64,000 bases of DNA from Dehalobacter restrictus DSM 9455 (GTDB taxonomy: Bacteria > Bacillota > Desulfitobacteriia > Desulfitobacteriales > Syntrophobotulaceae), in assembly GCF_000512895.1 (NCBI RefSeq), contig NZ_CP007033.1, positions 774,001 through 838,000 of the forward strand, in the 5' to 3' direction. Position numbers and translations under genes: made by a program. The notes under the pieces are model-generated. The model saw nothing but the letters and a program-made list of their open reading frames with translations, had not been told where the DNA came from and searched no databases. Numbering within the stretch: the stretch's first letter is position 1; every line of letters begins with the position of its first letter. Positions 1 through 8,321 of the stretch are shown piece by piece.

Positions 1-236
1 CCTGGAGATACATAATCAAGAATGGTTTCTGTACCGCACTCATTTACTCTAAAAAGTTTCAAGACGCCATACAACAATATACGAATGGTATCAGCCGCCT
101 CATCCTGTTTAAAAATATATTCGTTAACTTTGTATAATCTCTGGCTGGCAAAAGAGCACATCTTGCCACGTATTCTTTGGTCCAGAGAGGAAAAAGTCGG
201 TATACTTTTTAGGCAAAAATGAACGTTACTATTCAT
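1..236 (-). CDS. Crp/Fnr-family regulator, N-terminal part (cut by window edge)
   Basis: The minus strand is open from an ATG at 236 to the window edge, giving 78 residues. They read like the start of a cyclic-nucleotide-binding β-roll: a spaced R-LYKVNEYIFKQDE segment, then ILLYGVLKLFRVN, then ETILDYVSPG. This is the usual layout of the Crp/Fnr sensor domain. The helix-turn-helix half would lie outside the window, so its DNA target cannot be judged. It lacks the FYPI..L opening of the CprK-type regulators elsewhere in this window, so it may belong to another Crp/Fnr subgroup. It lies downstream of, and on the same strand as, the GroEL operon, with 131 bases between. Confidence 0.7.
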   Translation of the reverse strand, partial: MNSNVHFCLKSIPTFSSLDQRIRGKMCSFASQRLYKVNEYIFKQDEAADTIRILLYGVLKLFRVNECGTETILDYVSP

Positions 237-367
237 CACATACACCCACCCATTTTAATTTTTAACATATACTTACCCAAACAAAATGTTTTTACAAATC
301 TTTATCCTCTATTTATTAATCAAGTATATATTTAAATAATTTTTGGATTTGTATGGTCATTTTTATT

Positions 368-1942
368 TCAGACCTCATACGTGATTAAACCCTCAGAATT
401 AATGACCAAAGCTGCAACAGAATAAGCATTTTGCAATGCCTGAATAGTCACTTCTGCTGCGTCAAAAATTCCTTGCTCCACAAGGTCCACATAACAGTCT
501 GTTAGCGCATCATACCCATATCCTTGAGGTAAAGTCATGATTTCTGAGATAACCTCCAAGGAGTTACGTCCATTATTTTCGGCGAGAATTTTTACTGGTA
601 GTTTTAAGACTTCGGATACAATCTTGTTTCCTGCCATTTCACCCTTATTAGCACTTTGAACAGTTTCCAAAATTTTTGCTGCTTCCAGTAAAGCAACTCC
701 GCCTCCGGGTAAAACACCATGCTCGATCCCTGCTCTTGTAGAGTTCAAAGCATCTTCTACTAAATATTGTTTTCTGATCGCTTCTGCTTCTGTAGCCCCC
801 CCTACTTTAACAGTACAGATCTTTCCATTCAGCCATCCTAATCTCTCCAGAAGCTTACCTTTGGTCCAATCGTCCTCAGCATCCGCAATTCGCGCTTTAA
901 CTTGTTGGGCTCTTTCCTCTATCTCGGTCTTAGAACCATACCCGCCAATTATGGAAGTGCTTTCTTTTTGGACAATTACTTTTTTAGCGCCGCCCAGATG
1001 TTGGCTGAGTACTTCCTCCAAGGTAATCCCGTTTTCCTCAGAGATTACCATTCCCCCTGTAAGTGTGGCAATATCCTCCAGATAAGCTTTCCGCCTCTCC
1101 CCGTAACCAGGGGATGTAACGGCAGCGATCTCCATGGTTTTATTTATTTTGTTGGACACTAACAACTTCAATAGTTCTATTGAGATGTCCTCGGAAATAA
1201 TAAGCAAGGGCCTTTGACTGGAAACAACACTTTCCAGAACGCTCATGATTTGATAGATATACGTAATCCTCTCATCAACAATCAGAATCAATGGATTCTC
1301 CAACTCTACACAGGCCTTTTCCTGCTTATTGATCATGAGAGGAGAAAGATATCCTTTGGCAAATTTAATGCCATCCACAATATCTAAGATTGTTTCTTGT
1401 TTTTTACCCAGTTCAAACTGGATAATTCCATTCATTCCTACTTTTTGATAGGCCTGGGCAATGATTCTTCCAATTTCCTCCTCACCGGATGAAACGGTCG
1501 CCAGTTGTTGGATTTGTTCTATTGTTTTTACTTCAGTGGCATTTTCTCTAAGCTTGGTTATTACTAAGTCAATTGCCTTACTCATACCCTGTAATATATC
1601 CAAAGAATTCTCGCCGGCTGCAACGTTCTTTATTCCCTCCTGTACAAACCCCTGTGCCAGAATAATCGAAGTAGTCGTTCCGTCTCCAGCCATTTTATTC
1701 GTCTGTCCAGCGGCTTGCTGGAGAATTCTGCAACCAAGATTTTCAAAGGAATCTCGGAGATCGATACGCTCTACGATGGTGACTCCATCGTTTGTAGTCG
1801 TAGGAAAACGGGGCCTTCTTTCTTCAAAAACGACATTATGTCCGTTTGGTCCTAGTGTTGCCTTCACACAATCGGTAACCAGGTTGATCCCACGAACCAA
1901 AGCATTCCTGGCCTTTTCACCTTTTAGAATCATAGACTCCAT
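368..1942 (-). CDS. GroEL-type chaperonin paralogue (524 aa)
   Basis: This is a GroEL/Cpn60-family protein of nearly full length. Motifs seen are ATLGPNGHNV near the N-terminus, NDGVTIVERI, GDGTTTSIIL, and VEDALNSTRAG followed by HGVLPGGG. The three ATPase aspartates (in DGVT, GDGTT and VEDAL) are kept. It lacks the Gly-Gly-Met C-terminal tail of housekeeping GroEL and no groES lies next to it, so it is probably a specialised paralogue. The Desulfitobacterium cpr cluster encodes GroEL-like CprD and CprE, and its position in an rdh island suggests a role in folding the dehalogenase machinery (inference). It is the last gene of a four-gene minus-strand operon, 83 bases after a second chaperonin gene. 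Confidence 0.85.
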   Translation of the reverse strand: MESMILKGEKARNALVRGINLVTDCVKATLGPNGHNVVFEERRPRFPTTTNDGVTIVERIDLRDSFENLGCRILQQAAGQTNKMAGDGTTTSIILAQGFVQEGIKNVAAGENSLDILQGMSKAIDLVITKLRENATEVKTIEQIQQLATVSSGEEEIGRIIAQAYQKVGMNGIIQFELGKKQETILDIVDGIKFAKGYLSPLMINKQEKACVELENPLILIVDERITYIYQIMSVLESVVSSQRPLLIISEDISIELLKLLVSNKINKTMEIAAVTSPGYGERRKAYLEDIATLTGGMVISEENGITLEEVLSQHLGGAKKVIVQKESTSIIGGYGSKTEIEERAQQVKARIADAEDDWTKGKLLERLGWLNGKICTVKVGGATEAEAIRKQYLVEDALNSTRAGIEHGVLPGGGVALLEAAKILETVQSANKGEMAGNKIVSEVLKLPVKILAENNGRNSLEVISEIMTLPQGYGYDALTDCYVDLVEQGIFDAAEVTIQALQNAYSVAALVINSEGLITYEV

Positions 1943-2025
1943 GCAATTAACCCCTTTTTGCTTTTAATTGTGAATAATTATTTAAAAATTGCTTTTTCTG
2001 TACTTTAATATTTCCTAACACTTAC

Positions 2026-3678
2026 TCAATAAGTAGTCAGATCTTTAAGCTCAGGTTGAGACTTGGTAAATAACCCTTCACCCACCAAAGCCTCACAGGT
2101 TAATAGCATGGAAGCAGAACTGATACTGTTCCTTAATGAGCTAATTATGGTCAAACTGGGATCTACGATGCCACCTCTCAGCATATCCGTCATCTGATTG
2201 GTAACAATGTCGAAGCCAACCCAAGATTGTACGGAGTTGAGTGATTTAATAATTTGCACATAGTCTTTGCCGGCATTTTTCAGCATTTGGATCATGGGTT
2301 CTTCCATAGCTTTGATCACGATCTCATAACCCTTTGCTAATCCATCATTTAATTCGTTCTTGCCCACCAGCTTTATACTTTCAAGTTCATCTTTTAAGTT
2401 CTGGGCCACCCACCAGGCTGCTTTCCCACCTCCCGGCAAGATACCGGATATCACAGCTGTCTGGGCTGCGTGAACCCCATCTTCCACCCGGTATTTCAAT
2501 TCCTGCATTTCAATGTCGGTTATGCCCCCTACTTGAATAACAGCTATACCATCTGACAAATTGGCAATTCGATTCTTGAAAACAGCTTGCTCTTCTTTAC
2601 TAGAACTCATCTCTAACAAGGTTCTGAGCTGCCTGATGCGCTTTTCTATATCCTCTGTTTTACCTTGACCATTGCTTATAACGGTCTTCCCGCCTGTCAC
2701 GACGATCCGGTCCGCCTTCCCGCAAGTTGATACCCTACAACTATCTAAAGAACTTCCCAACAACGTAGAGACAACACTGCCACCCGTATACACCGCAATA
2801 TCTTCAAGAAAATCTAGTCTCTGCTGTCCGGAACCCATCGCTTCAATGGCCACCCCGTTTACCCTGCCGCTCTTCTTGGCCCAGACTAAAGCACCTAAAG
2901 CATCTCTTCGAATATCATTGGCTATTAGCAGCAAGCTTCTTTTGTTAGCGACACACCAATTGAGAATCTTATCCATTTCATTGACTGTTGTTATGGGGCA
3001 GTCAGTCATAAACACAAACGCTTCCTCAAGTTCAATCATCATACGGTCACCTTTGGTAATGAAATTGGGAGTGGTATATCCTTTCTCAATTTCCAGACCG
3101 GAACTTACTTCGACGAAGCTCTTCTTTTGTTGGCTGGAACCCACTGTAATAATTCCGTTTATTCCTACCCTTTCCATGGCTTCGGCAATAAGCCTTCCTA
3201 TTTTCATGTCTTTCGAGGAGACCGTTGAAACACTTAGTATTTTTTCAATCGAGTCAGCCGGAATACTCATTTTTTCTAACTTGTCGCAGGCTGATTGCAA
3301 AGCCAACTCCATGCCTTTTTTCAGTTGTTGTGAATTATAGCCGGCCTCCAAGAGTTTCATCCCTTGCCTTACCATGGATGCGAACAAGACAATGGAAGTC
3401 GTTGTTCCATCGCCAACTAAATCGTTTGTCTTTTGTGCTACTTCTTGACAAAGTTTTACGCCAACGGATGGAGCCGGATCTAAAAGGACAATATGCCGGG
3501 CTACGGTTACACCATCTTTTGTTACCAATGGATAACCATATCTTCTTTCGATGATTACATTTTTCCCCATCGGACCCATCGTCGTTTGCACCAAATCTGC
3601 CACGGCATATACACCTTTGGCTATTTCATTTCTTGCTGTTCCTGAAAAACCCAAGGATGAACCGATTGTTAATCGCAT
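2026..3678 (-). CDS. GroEL-type chaperonin paralogue (550 aa)
   Basis: A second GroEL/Cpn60-family protein, clearly diverged from its neighbour. It shows TTMGPMGKNVIIE, KDGVTVARHI, GDGTTTSIVL and GILPGGGKAA, keeping the D residues of the DGVT and GDGTT ATPase motifs. The third ATPase position reads VEDGVHAAQ, so the acidic residues survive but the context differs from canonical VDDALHATRA. The C-terminus has no Gly-Gly-Met tail. Two different chaperonin genes in tandem could form hetero-oligomeric rings, or serve different clients. As in the cprD/cprE arrangement, a dehalogenase-folding role is inferred from context only. The start is the ATG at 3678, preceded by a GGAG-like site. Confidence 0.85.
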   Translation of the reverse strand: MRLTIGSSLGFSGTARNEIAKGVYAVADLVQTTMGPMGKNVIIERRYGYPLVTKDGVTVARHIVLLDPAPSVGVKLCQEVAQKTNDLVGDGTTTSIVLFASMVRQGMKLLEAGYNSQQLKKGMELALQSACDKLEKMSIPADSIEKILSVSTVSSKDMKIGRLIAEAMERVGINGIITVGSSQQKKSFVEVSSGLEIEKGYTTPNFITKGDRMMIELEEAFVFMTDCPITTVNEMDKILNWCVANKRSLLLIANDIRRDALGALVWAKKSGRVNGVAIEAMGSGQQRLDFLEDIAVYTGGSVVSTLLGSSLDSCRVSTCGKADRIVVTGGKTVISNGQGKTEDIEKRIRQLRTLLEMSSSKEEQAVFKNRIANLSDGIAVIQVGGITDIEMQELKYRVEDGVHAAQTAVISGILPGGGKAAWWVAQNLKDELESIKLVGKNELNDGLAKGYEIVIKAMEEPMIQMLKNAGKDYVQIIKSLNSVQSWVGFDIVTNQMTDMLRGGIVDPSLTIISSLRNSISSASMLLTCEALVGEGLFTKSQPELKDLTTY

Positions 3679-3723
3679 AAAACATTCTCCTGTCTTGTTA
3701 AGAGACTATCACCGAATACAAAT

Positions 3724-4140
3724 CTAACAATTCCGAATTTCAACAACGATCCCGTCTTTAATTATAATTTCCGCTACGGTAGCCTCTTGCAAGGTCTGCC
3801 CAATTTGAAGTTCGTAGGGACCTTCTACGGAAGCAAGGACTATTTCTTCACCGATCTTAAATTGACTGACCGCTTCCAGTTTCTGCAGGAGTTCATCCCG
3901 CTGTAAATGGTAGCTTGACGAATTGTTTTCAAACTGTTGACGGAACCTATCCAATTGGTTCTGATCAGACCCTCTTAAAGAGGCCTCTGTTAACGCTTTG
4001 GTTTTATTGTCTTCAAATTTTTTCAGCTCATCCATAACGTTATTGATCTCTTTATTGATTTGTTTGGTAGTATTGCTCTTAGAACCTTCTGTAATTAATT
4101 CTTTTATTAGAATTTGTCTGAAAATTGTAATGCTTGACAT
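3724..4140 (-). CDS. YlqD-like coiled-coil protein (138 aa)
   Basis: The first part (about residues 20-85) is hydrophilic, rich in K, E, N and Q, and looks like a helical coiled coil. The last 45 residues form a small β-rich tail with IGEEIVLASVEGPYELQIG and end in IIIKDGIVVEIR. That architecture and the KDGIVxEIR ending match Bacillus YlqD, a family of unknown function. The gene has a GGAAGGAAG ribosome-binding site and sits between a 40-aa ORF and the first chaperonin gene, all on the minus strand. Its place at the head of a chaperonin operon divergent from rdhBA suggests a folding or assembly accessory role, but that is inference. Confidence 0.65.
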   Translation of the reverse strand: MSSITIFRQILIKELITEGSKSNTTKQINKEINNVMDELKKFEDNKTKALTEASLRGSDQNQLDRFRQQFENNSSSYHLQRDELLQKLEAVSQFKIGEEIVLASVEGPYELQIGQTLQEATVAEIIIKDGIVVEIRNC

Positions 4141-4160
4141 CTATTTCTTCCTTCCACATC

Positions 4161-4283
4161 CTAAATCGCAGTATTAAGCTTGCTTTCCAGCTCTTTTCCC
4201 ATATTATATCGTTTTTTAGTTTTTTTAATGCTTTTGATATTTTCCATAAAGGCAACAAGCATCTCTGTGCTGCCAAACCGCAT
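4161..4283 (-). CDS. Small hypothetical protein (40 aa), first ORF of the chaperonin operon
   Basis: A 40-codon ORF begins at the ATG at 4283, six bases after a perfect AAGGAGGT ribosome-binding site at 4290-4297, and stops 20 bases before the YlqD-like gene. The peptide is basic and helical in the middle (KSIKKTKKRYNMGKELESK) with no membrane segment. I do not recognise it. The very strong Shine-Dalgarno site and its lead position argue that it is translated. It could be a real microprotein or a leader peptide that affects expression of the chaperonin genes. Confidence 0.5.
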   Translation of the reverse strand: MRFGSTEMLVAFMENIKSIKKTKKRYNMGKELESKLNTAI

Positions 4284-4362
4284 GTGCATACCTCCTTGTT
4301 AAATCATTTTTAACATTTTATAAGTATTGAGAACAGTATAGTATCTAATTTTTTTTATGAGC

Positions 4363-4376
4363 TTAGTAGCGACTAA
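4363..4376. promoter_or_regulatory. Candidate dehalobox between divergent chaperonin and rdhBA operons
   Basis: TTAGT-AGCG-ACTAA is a perfect 5-4-5 inverted repeat of the form bound by CprK (TTAAT-N4-ATTAA type). On the plus side a -10-like TATAAG (4397-4402) begins 27.5 bp from its centre. On the minus side TACTAT (4343 down to 4338) begins 26.5 bp away. One regulator dimer could therefore serve both directions. Confidence 0.65.
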
Positions 4377-4558
4377 AGAATATTTGACTCGCTCAATATA
4401 AGCCAGAATGTATTATGTAAAATTATTTTCCGAATTCTCCAGGTGCTTTTGACTAAATTGAGATTTTTGTTAGAAATATGACAGAAATATTTTTAGAAAT
4501 AGCTATACTTATTTTTAAGGACTATTATCAAAAAAATGTGAGGTAGGGAGGTGAAATT

Positions 4559-4873
4559 ATGGGGACTTTTCTTGTTTTTTTAGCTGGGGCTCTTTTCGTG
4601 GCAGGGATTATTTACATTATGTTACCCAAAGCGAAATCTGGTAAAAAATGGTTAACGGTGGTTAACTGGGTTCTTTATGTTATTTTCTTTTTGGACTTTT
4701 GGACAGGCGTATCTTTTATCTATCTTAATGCCGGTTATAGCCATGCCAAGGCAGTAAGTGTATCTATCTTCGTGTTTATGGGTAGCGCAGTCATACTTGG
4801 TTTGATTTTGGCTCGCTTCTTAGGTCTCTTAGGAGGTAAATCAAAAGTAAAGGGGGCAAGTCTTAGTGAATAA
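4559..4873 (+). CDS. rdhB: RdhB, reductive dehalogenase membrane anchor (104 aa)
   Basis: A small hydrophobic protein with about three membrane segments: the N-terminal stretch after MGTFLVFLAGALF, a middle segment around VNWVLYVIFF, and a third around FVFMGSAVILGLILARFLG. This is the pattern of the CprB/PceB family, which holds the catalytic subunit at the outer face of the cytoplasmic membrane. It keeps the conserved GVSFIYLNA..SHAKA block. A GGGAGGTG ribosome-binding site precedes it. The next gene, rdhA, starts 8 bases before its stop codon, so the two are translationally coupled. Confidence 0.9.
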   Translation: MGTFLVFLAGALFVAGIIYIMLPKAKSGKKWLTVVNWVLYVIFFLDFWTGVSFIYLNAGYSHAKAVSVSIFVFMGSAVILGLILARFLGLLGGKSKVKGASLSE

Positions 4874-6254
4874 GGACGTTAAGAACGCAGAAGAAAATCG
4901 CACTAATAAAAAAGAGATGAGTCGAAGAAGTTTTCTGTTAGGTAGTACCGCTTTAGCTGCAACTGCTGGTGTTTTGGCTGCAACTGCAATTCCTGGCGTA
5001 GCTAAAGCAGCAGAGCTCGGCTACAAGGTGAATTATGAAAAAGGAAAACCCGGGCAATGGTCTATGCTGAAACCGGAAGCGGACTATGGTGGGATTAGTG
5101 TAAACTACGTTAATAATAACAAAGAATGGTTAGGTTCTACGCAAATTGTTGGGGAGATACCGAGGTTACGGCAGTATGACGGCGGTTTTAATAGGGCATT
5201 ACGTAATGAGCTGGGACCGAAAGCAAAATACGGTATACTCAGCTTTGATTTCCGTCGCTATCCGCTGGCTACCGGAACTGCAACTGTTCAAAACAATTTA
5301 GTTACACTTTGTGAAGGCAAACCGGCACAAGACAAATTGCCTATTCCTGACCCGGAAAAAATGTCTATGAACATTAAAGACGTTGCCTATTTTTTAAATG
5401 CCGACGAAGTTGGCATAGGATTGACACCGGAGTTCGCCCCTTGGGAAACCATGGTTACAGATAAGCCTGGTATGATAGCAGGAAAGCCTTACGAAGAAGT
5501 TTGTAAGCCTAATGTTGTAAGTGCTGCCACTCATCCATATACCATTTGTGTATCGGTTGATAAACATCTGGAAACATTTTTGGGATCTACCGGCTACGAC
5601 GGTATCGCCAATTCTCAATCCAACAGAGCAACAATGATACTATCAGGAATTGTCACTTCCATAGCCGCATATATCAGAGCTCTCGGTTACGAAGCTGTTG
5701 CTTCTCACCAGGGAAAAGAATATGTTATTATCCCTCCGGTTGCTATTGCCAGCGGTCTTGGTGAACAACCCAGGGTACCTCAGGGGGTAGCTCATCCCAG
5801 ACTAGGGTTTAGACACATGATTGCCTGTGTTTCGACAAATCTTCCGCTAGCTCCTGATAAACCTATTGAATTTGGCGCAAAGGACTTCTGCCGTGTATGT
5901 AAAAAATGTGCCCAAACCTGTCCTGCTCAGGCCATCAGCTATGATGATGATGAAATAGTTCATAATGGCTATAAGCGATGGGATTTTAATCTGGACGCTT
6001 GTATACATTTCAGAGCTGAAAATGAAGAAGGTGTCTGCTGTGCCCAATGTATGAAGGTCTGCCCCTGGAACTCCAAGGAAGACTCCTGGTTCCATAAAGC
6101 GGGTATTACAATCGGCGCAAGCGGTCGTACATCTGCAAATCTACTGGTTAAAATTGACGATATGTTTGGGTATGGCACAGAGGTCATTCCAAGGTTTAAG
6201 TGGTGGCTTGAGTGGCCGGAATTATACAAAATTAAAATCCCGACTAATAACTAA
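4866..6254 (+). CDS. rdhA: RdhA1, reductive dehalogenase catalytic subunit (462 aa)
   Basis: A corrinoid/iron-sulfur reductive dehalogenase, the terminal reductase of organohalide respiration. It has a twin-arginine signal (SRRSFLLG at about residue 20, then an alanine-rich stretch ending VAKAA), a KPGQWSMLKP block, and two Fe-S motifs: [12 protein letters not shown] and [12 protein letters not shown]. The KEDSWFH and DDMFGYGTE blocks and the WWLEWPE ending match the CprA branch (chlorophenol reductases), though this copy is more diverged than those downstream. The start is a GTG overlapping rdhB. The substrate cannot be told from sequence. Confidence 0.92.
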   Translation: MNKDVKNAEENRTNKKEMSRRSFLLGSTALAATAGVLAATAIPGVAKAAELGYKVNYEKGKPGQWSMLKPEADYGGISVNYVNNNKEWLGSTQIVGEIPRLRQYDGGFNRALRNELGPKAKYGILSFDFRRYPLATGTATVQNNLVTLCEGKPAQDKLPIPDPEKMSMNIKDVAYFLNADEVGIGLTPEFAPWETMVTDKPGMIAGKPYEEVCKPNVVSAATHPYTICVSVDKHLETFLGSTGYDGIANSQSNRATMILSGIVTSIAAYIRALGYEAVASHQGKEYVIIPPVAIASGLGEQPRVPQGVAHPRLGFRHMIACVSTNLPLAPDKPIEFGAKDFCRVCKKCAQTCPAQAISYDDDEIVHNGYKRWDFNLDACIHFRAENEEGVCCAQCMKVCPWNSKEDSWFHKAGITIGASGRTSANLLVKIDDMFGYGTEVIPRFKWWLEWPELYKIKIPTNN

Positions 6255-6294
6255 TGAATTTATATTCTATACAGTAGAAAAATAAGGCGTGATT

Positions 6295-6978
6295 ATGGAT
6301 TATTTAGAGAGAAACTATTTGCCGGAAAATTTCTATGGTATACCTGCATTAATTGATTATTCTAATTTGGGCGAAATGTGTACCTTTAAAAAGGGAGATC
6401 CCATAATCCTTCCAGGCCAGTATTTGAAAAAACTATTATTAATTATTGATGGTAAAGTTAAAGTTTCCAGGCTTTCTTCAAGTGGCAGGGAACATTTTCA
6501 ATACTTTGCCGAAAAGAATGCTATCATTAATGAGCTTTTTCCTTCGGAAGACAGTCCGTTACAAATTATTGCAACTCGCAATACCCAAACATGTATGTTT
6601 ACAAGTGGACAGCTTCTGCAGATCATCTCCAATGACAATACGATTGCGCTAGAAATCCTTAAGGGTTTAAGCCAAAAATCAAACTACTTTGAAGAAAAGT
6701 TAGTAGAAAGAACCTATGATACAGCTACAACAAGAATATGTCATCTGATTAGAAATCTTGTTTTACAGGTAGGCGTATATGAGGATGGAAAGTGTCTTAT
6801 TGACATCCCCTTGCCGCAGAACTATATTTCACAAATTACCGGGTTGCATTTTATAACGGTGTGCAATGTCATTAAAAAACTAAAAAACGAAAAGATCTTA
6901 GGAAAGGACGGGAAGAAACTTATCGTCTATGATGTGGAAAAGCTAAATAAATACCTTATGCTTTATGAAGAAGAATAG
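6295..6978 (+). CDS. rdhK: RdhK, CprK-type Crp/Fnr activator (227 aa)
   Basis: The protein opens like CprK (LPENFYGIPALIDYSNLGEM), followed by a β-roll sensor domain (ILPGQYLKKLLLIIDGKVKVS) and a C-terminal winged helix whose recognition region reads ISQITGLHFITVCNVIKKL. CprK binds a halogenated phenolic effector in the β-roll and activates dehalogenase promoters. I chose the ATG at 6295 (7 bases after AAGG) over the GTG at 6289. The gene follows rdhBA by about 40 bases, so it may be co-transcribed and would plausibly act at the 4363 dehalobox. Confidence 0.85.
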   Translation: MDYLERNYLPENFYGIPALIDYSNLGEMCTFKKGDPIILPGQYLKKLLLIIDGKVKVSRLSSSGREHFQYFAEKNAIINELFPSEDSPLQIIATRNTQTCMFTSGQLLQIISNDNTIALEILKGLSQKSNYFEEKLVERTYDTATTRICHLIRNLVLQVGVYEDGKCLIDIPLPQNYISQITGLHFITVCNVIKKLKNEKILGKDGKKLIVYDVEKLNKYLMLYEEE

Positions 6979-7036
6979 AATAACCTATTTAATTTTATTG
7001 CTTAAAAATATTTTTGCCTTCAACTGAAGGCTGTGA

Positions 7037-7292
7037 TTAAGCACAACCACGAAGGGGACGTAACGAAACTTTATTTCGCGACGTCCCCTTAACCTATCTA
7101 GCCCAATTTTTTCAGCTCATCTTTTTATCAGTTAGTACTGATTTAGTACTGCCATCTTCCTCATATTATGAGCAACACAGTGCAAATGCTTACCCTAATA
7201 TTAGAACCTGATTATCCAAAAAGTATATCATGGTTAAGTTTTATTTTTGAGTCATGGGATAGAATTTAAATAGTTATAATGTTTACAGGAGG
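7037..7292 (-). repeat. Left inverted-repeat arm (IS remnant plus rdhT leader)
   Basis: This stretch is the reverse complement of 22229-22468 apart from a few small indels and substitutions. It contains a strong hairpin at 7052-7090 (arms AAGGGGACGT..CGAAA). Read on the minus strand, a short tail, GKHLHCVAHNMRKMAV, ends at a stop and resembles the C-terminus of an IS transposase. The right end runs into the ribosome-binding site of rdhT. It accounts for the gene-free region between rdhK and rdhT. Confidence 0.75.
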
Positions 7293-7298
7293 AATACA

Positions 7299-8240
7299 AT
7301 GCATAAATTTATTCTTGGTCAATACAAAAATTTAAGTCTGGCTGAACCGAAAGGGTTTGATCAAAAAGATTTAGAAAAAGCAGTACTTGAATCAATCCTA
7401 AATACCGTGGATATTTGGTGCAAGCAGAATACAACCGTCGAAGAGGAAGATGTCATCATTATTAAAGTCGAGGCCAAGGAAAGAGGAGTTTTAGTCCCAG
7501 AATTTTGCCAAAACAAACTGCAGTATAAAGTAGGTGATAAGAGTTACTTGAAAGAGTTTATGAACGCTATCGGCAAAAAATTGGGGGAAAGCTTTAGCAT
7601 GGAAATCAATTTTGATGAGACCTGTGTCATTGAAAGGATCAGGAATAAAAAAGTTAGTTTATACGCAACGATTACGGATGTCCTTTATAAAAAAATCCCG
7701 GAAATCACAGATGACTTAGTACAAAAAATGGAAACGGATTGCCGTACCTTGGACGAAATGAAAGAAAAGTATGCGGCTATATTGAAATCCAGAGGTTTAG
7801 CCAATATTTATCAACAAAAAAGGGACTTAGTTCTGAAAACAATTATCGAAAACTCCAGTTACGAATTTGATGAAGATGAGTTTGATCAAGCTTTAAATAA
7901 GATAATTGAACAAACTAAAATGTCAATTATGAATTCAAGTTCTCCTGACATTGACCGAATAATGCAAATTAATGAAAACGACGCATATTTTAGAATGGAA
8001 TGCGAAAGAGTAACCAGACGAATGATTATGGAAAACCTGGTGATCAATGAGATTTGCAACATGGAACAGATTGAAGTTACCACTGAAGAATTTGCTCTAG
8101 AAAAAGCGAAATACACAGAGGATGAGGCGGCGTCAGAGGAATTCACAAAATACTTTCCTACCGACCAGTCCTTTGAATTATATCTTTTAAGAGAAAAGGT
8201 TTTGCATTGGTTATGTCTGAACAATTTTAATGTCCATTAA
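7299..8240 (+). CDS. rdhT: RdhT/PceT-like trigger-factor-type chaperone (313 aa)
   Basis: The protein resembles trigger factor but is much shorter than the usual 430 residues. It opens directly with a substrate-binding-like segment and ends in a helical C-terminal domain (QKRDLVLKTIIENSSYEF, then VTRRMIMENLVINEI). This matches PceT and CprT, dedicated chaperones that bind the twin-arginine signal of dehalogenase precursors before export. Those proteins lack most of the ribosome-docking domain. The start follows ACAGGAGG at good spacing. It lies upstream of the germination operon rather than in a pceABCT order. Confidence 0.8.
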   Translation: MHKFILGQYKNLSLAEPKGFDQKDLEKAVLESILNTVDIWCKQNTTVEEEDVIIIKVEAKERGVLVPEFCQNKLQYKVGDKSYLKEFMNAIGKKLGESFSMEINFDETCVIERIRNKKVSLYATITDVLYKKIPEITDDLVQKMETDCRTLDEMKEKYAAILKSRGLANIYQQKRDLVLKTIIENSSYEFDEDEFDQALNKIIEQTKMSIMNSSSPDIDRIMQINENDAYFRMECERVTRRMIMENLVINEICNMEQIEVTTEEFALEKAKYTEDEAASEEFTKYFPTDQSFELYLLREKVLHWLCLNNFNVH

Positions 8241-8321
8241 AATCAAGTAACCTATTAGCTAAAGATACCTGCTGCCTTTATAGGCGCCTAAAAGTGCTAG
8301 CTGAAAAAATGAATAAACTAT

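Noticed and set aside
861-3554. Plus-strand frames opposite the two chaperonin genes
   Set aside because: They are antisense to strongly conserved GroEL coding sequence and read as low-complexity peptides without motifs.
4079-4276. Minus-strand frame of 65 codons near the YlqD-like gene
   Set aside because: It overlaps both the 40-aa ORF and the YlqD-like gene in another frame and has no ribosome-binding site.
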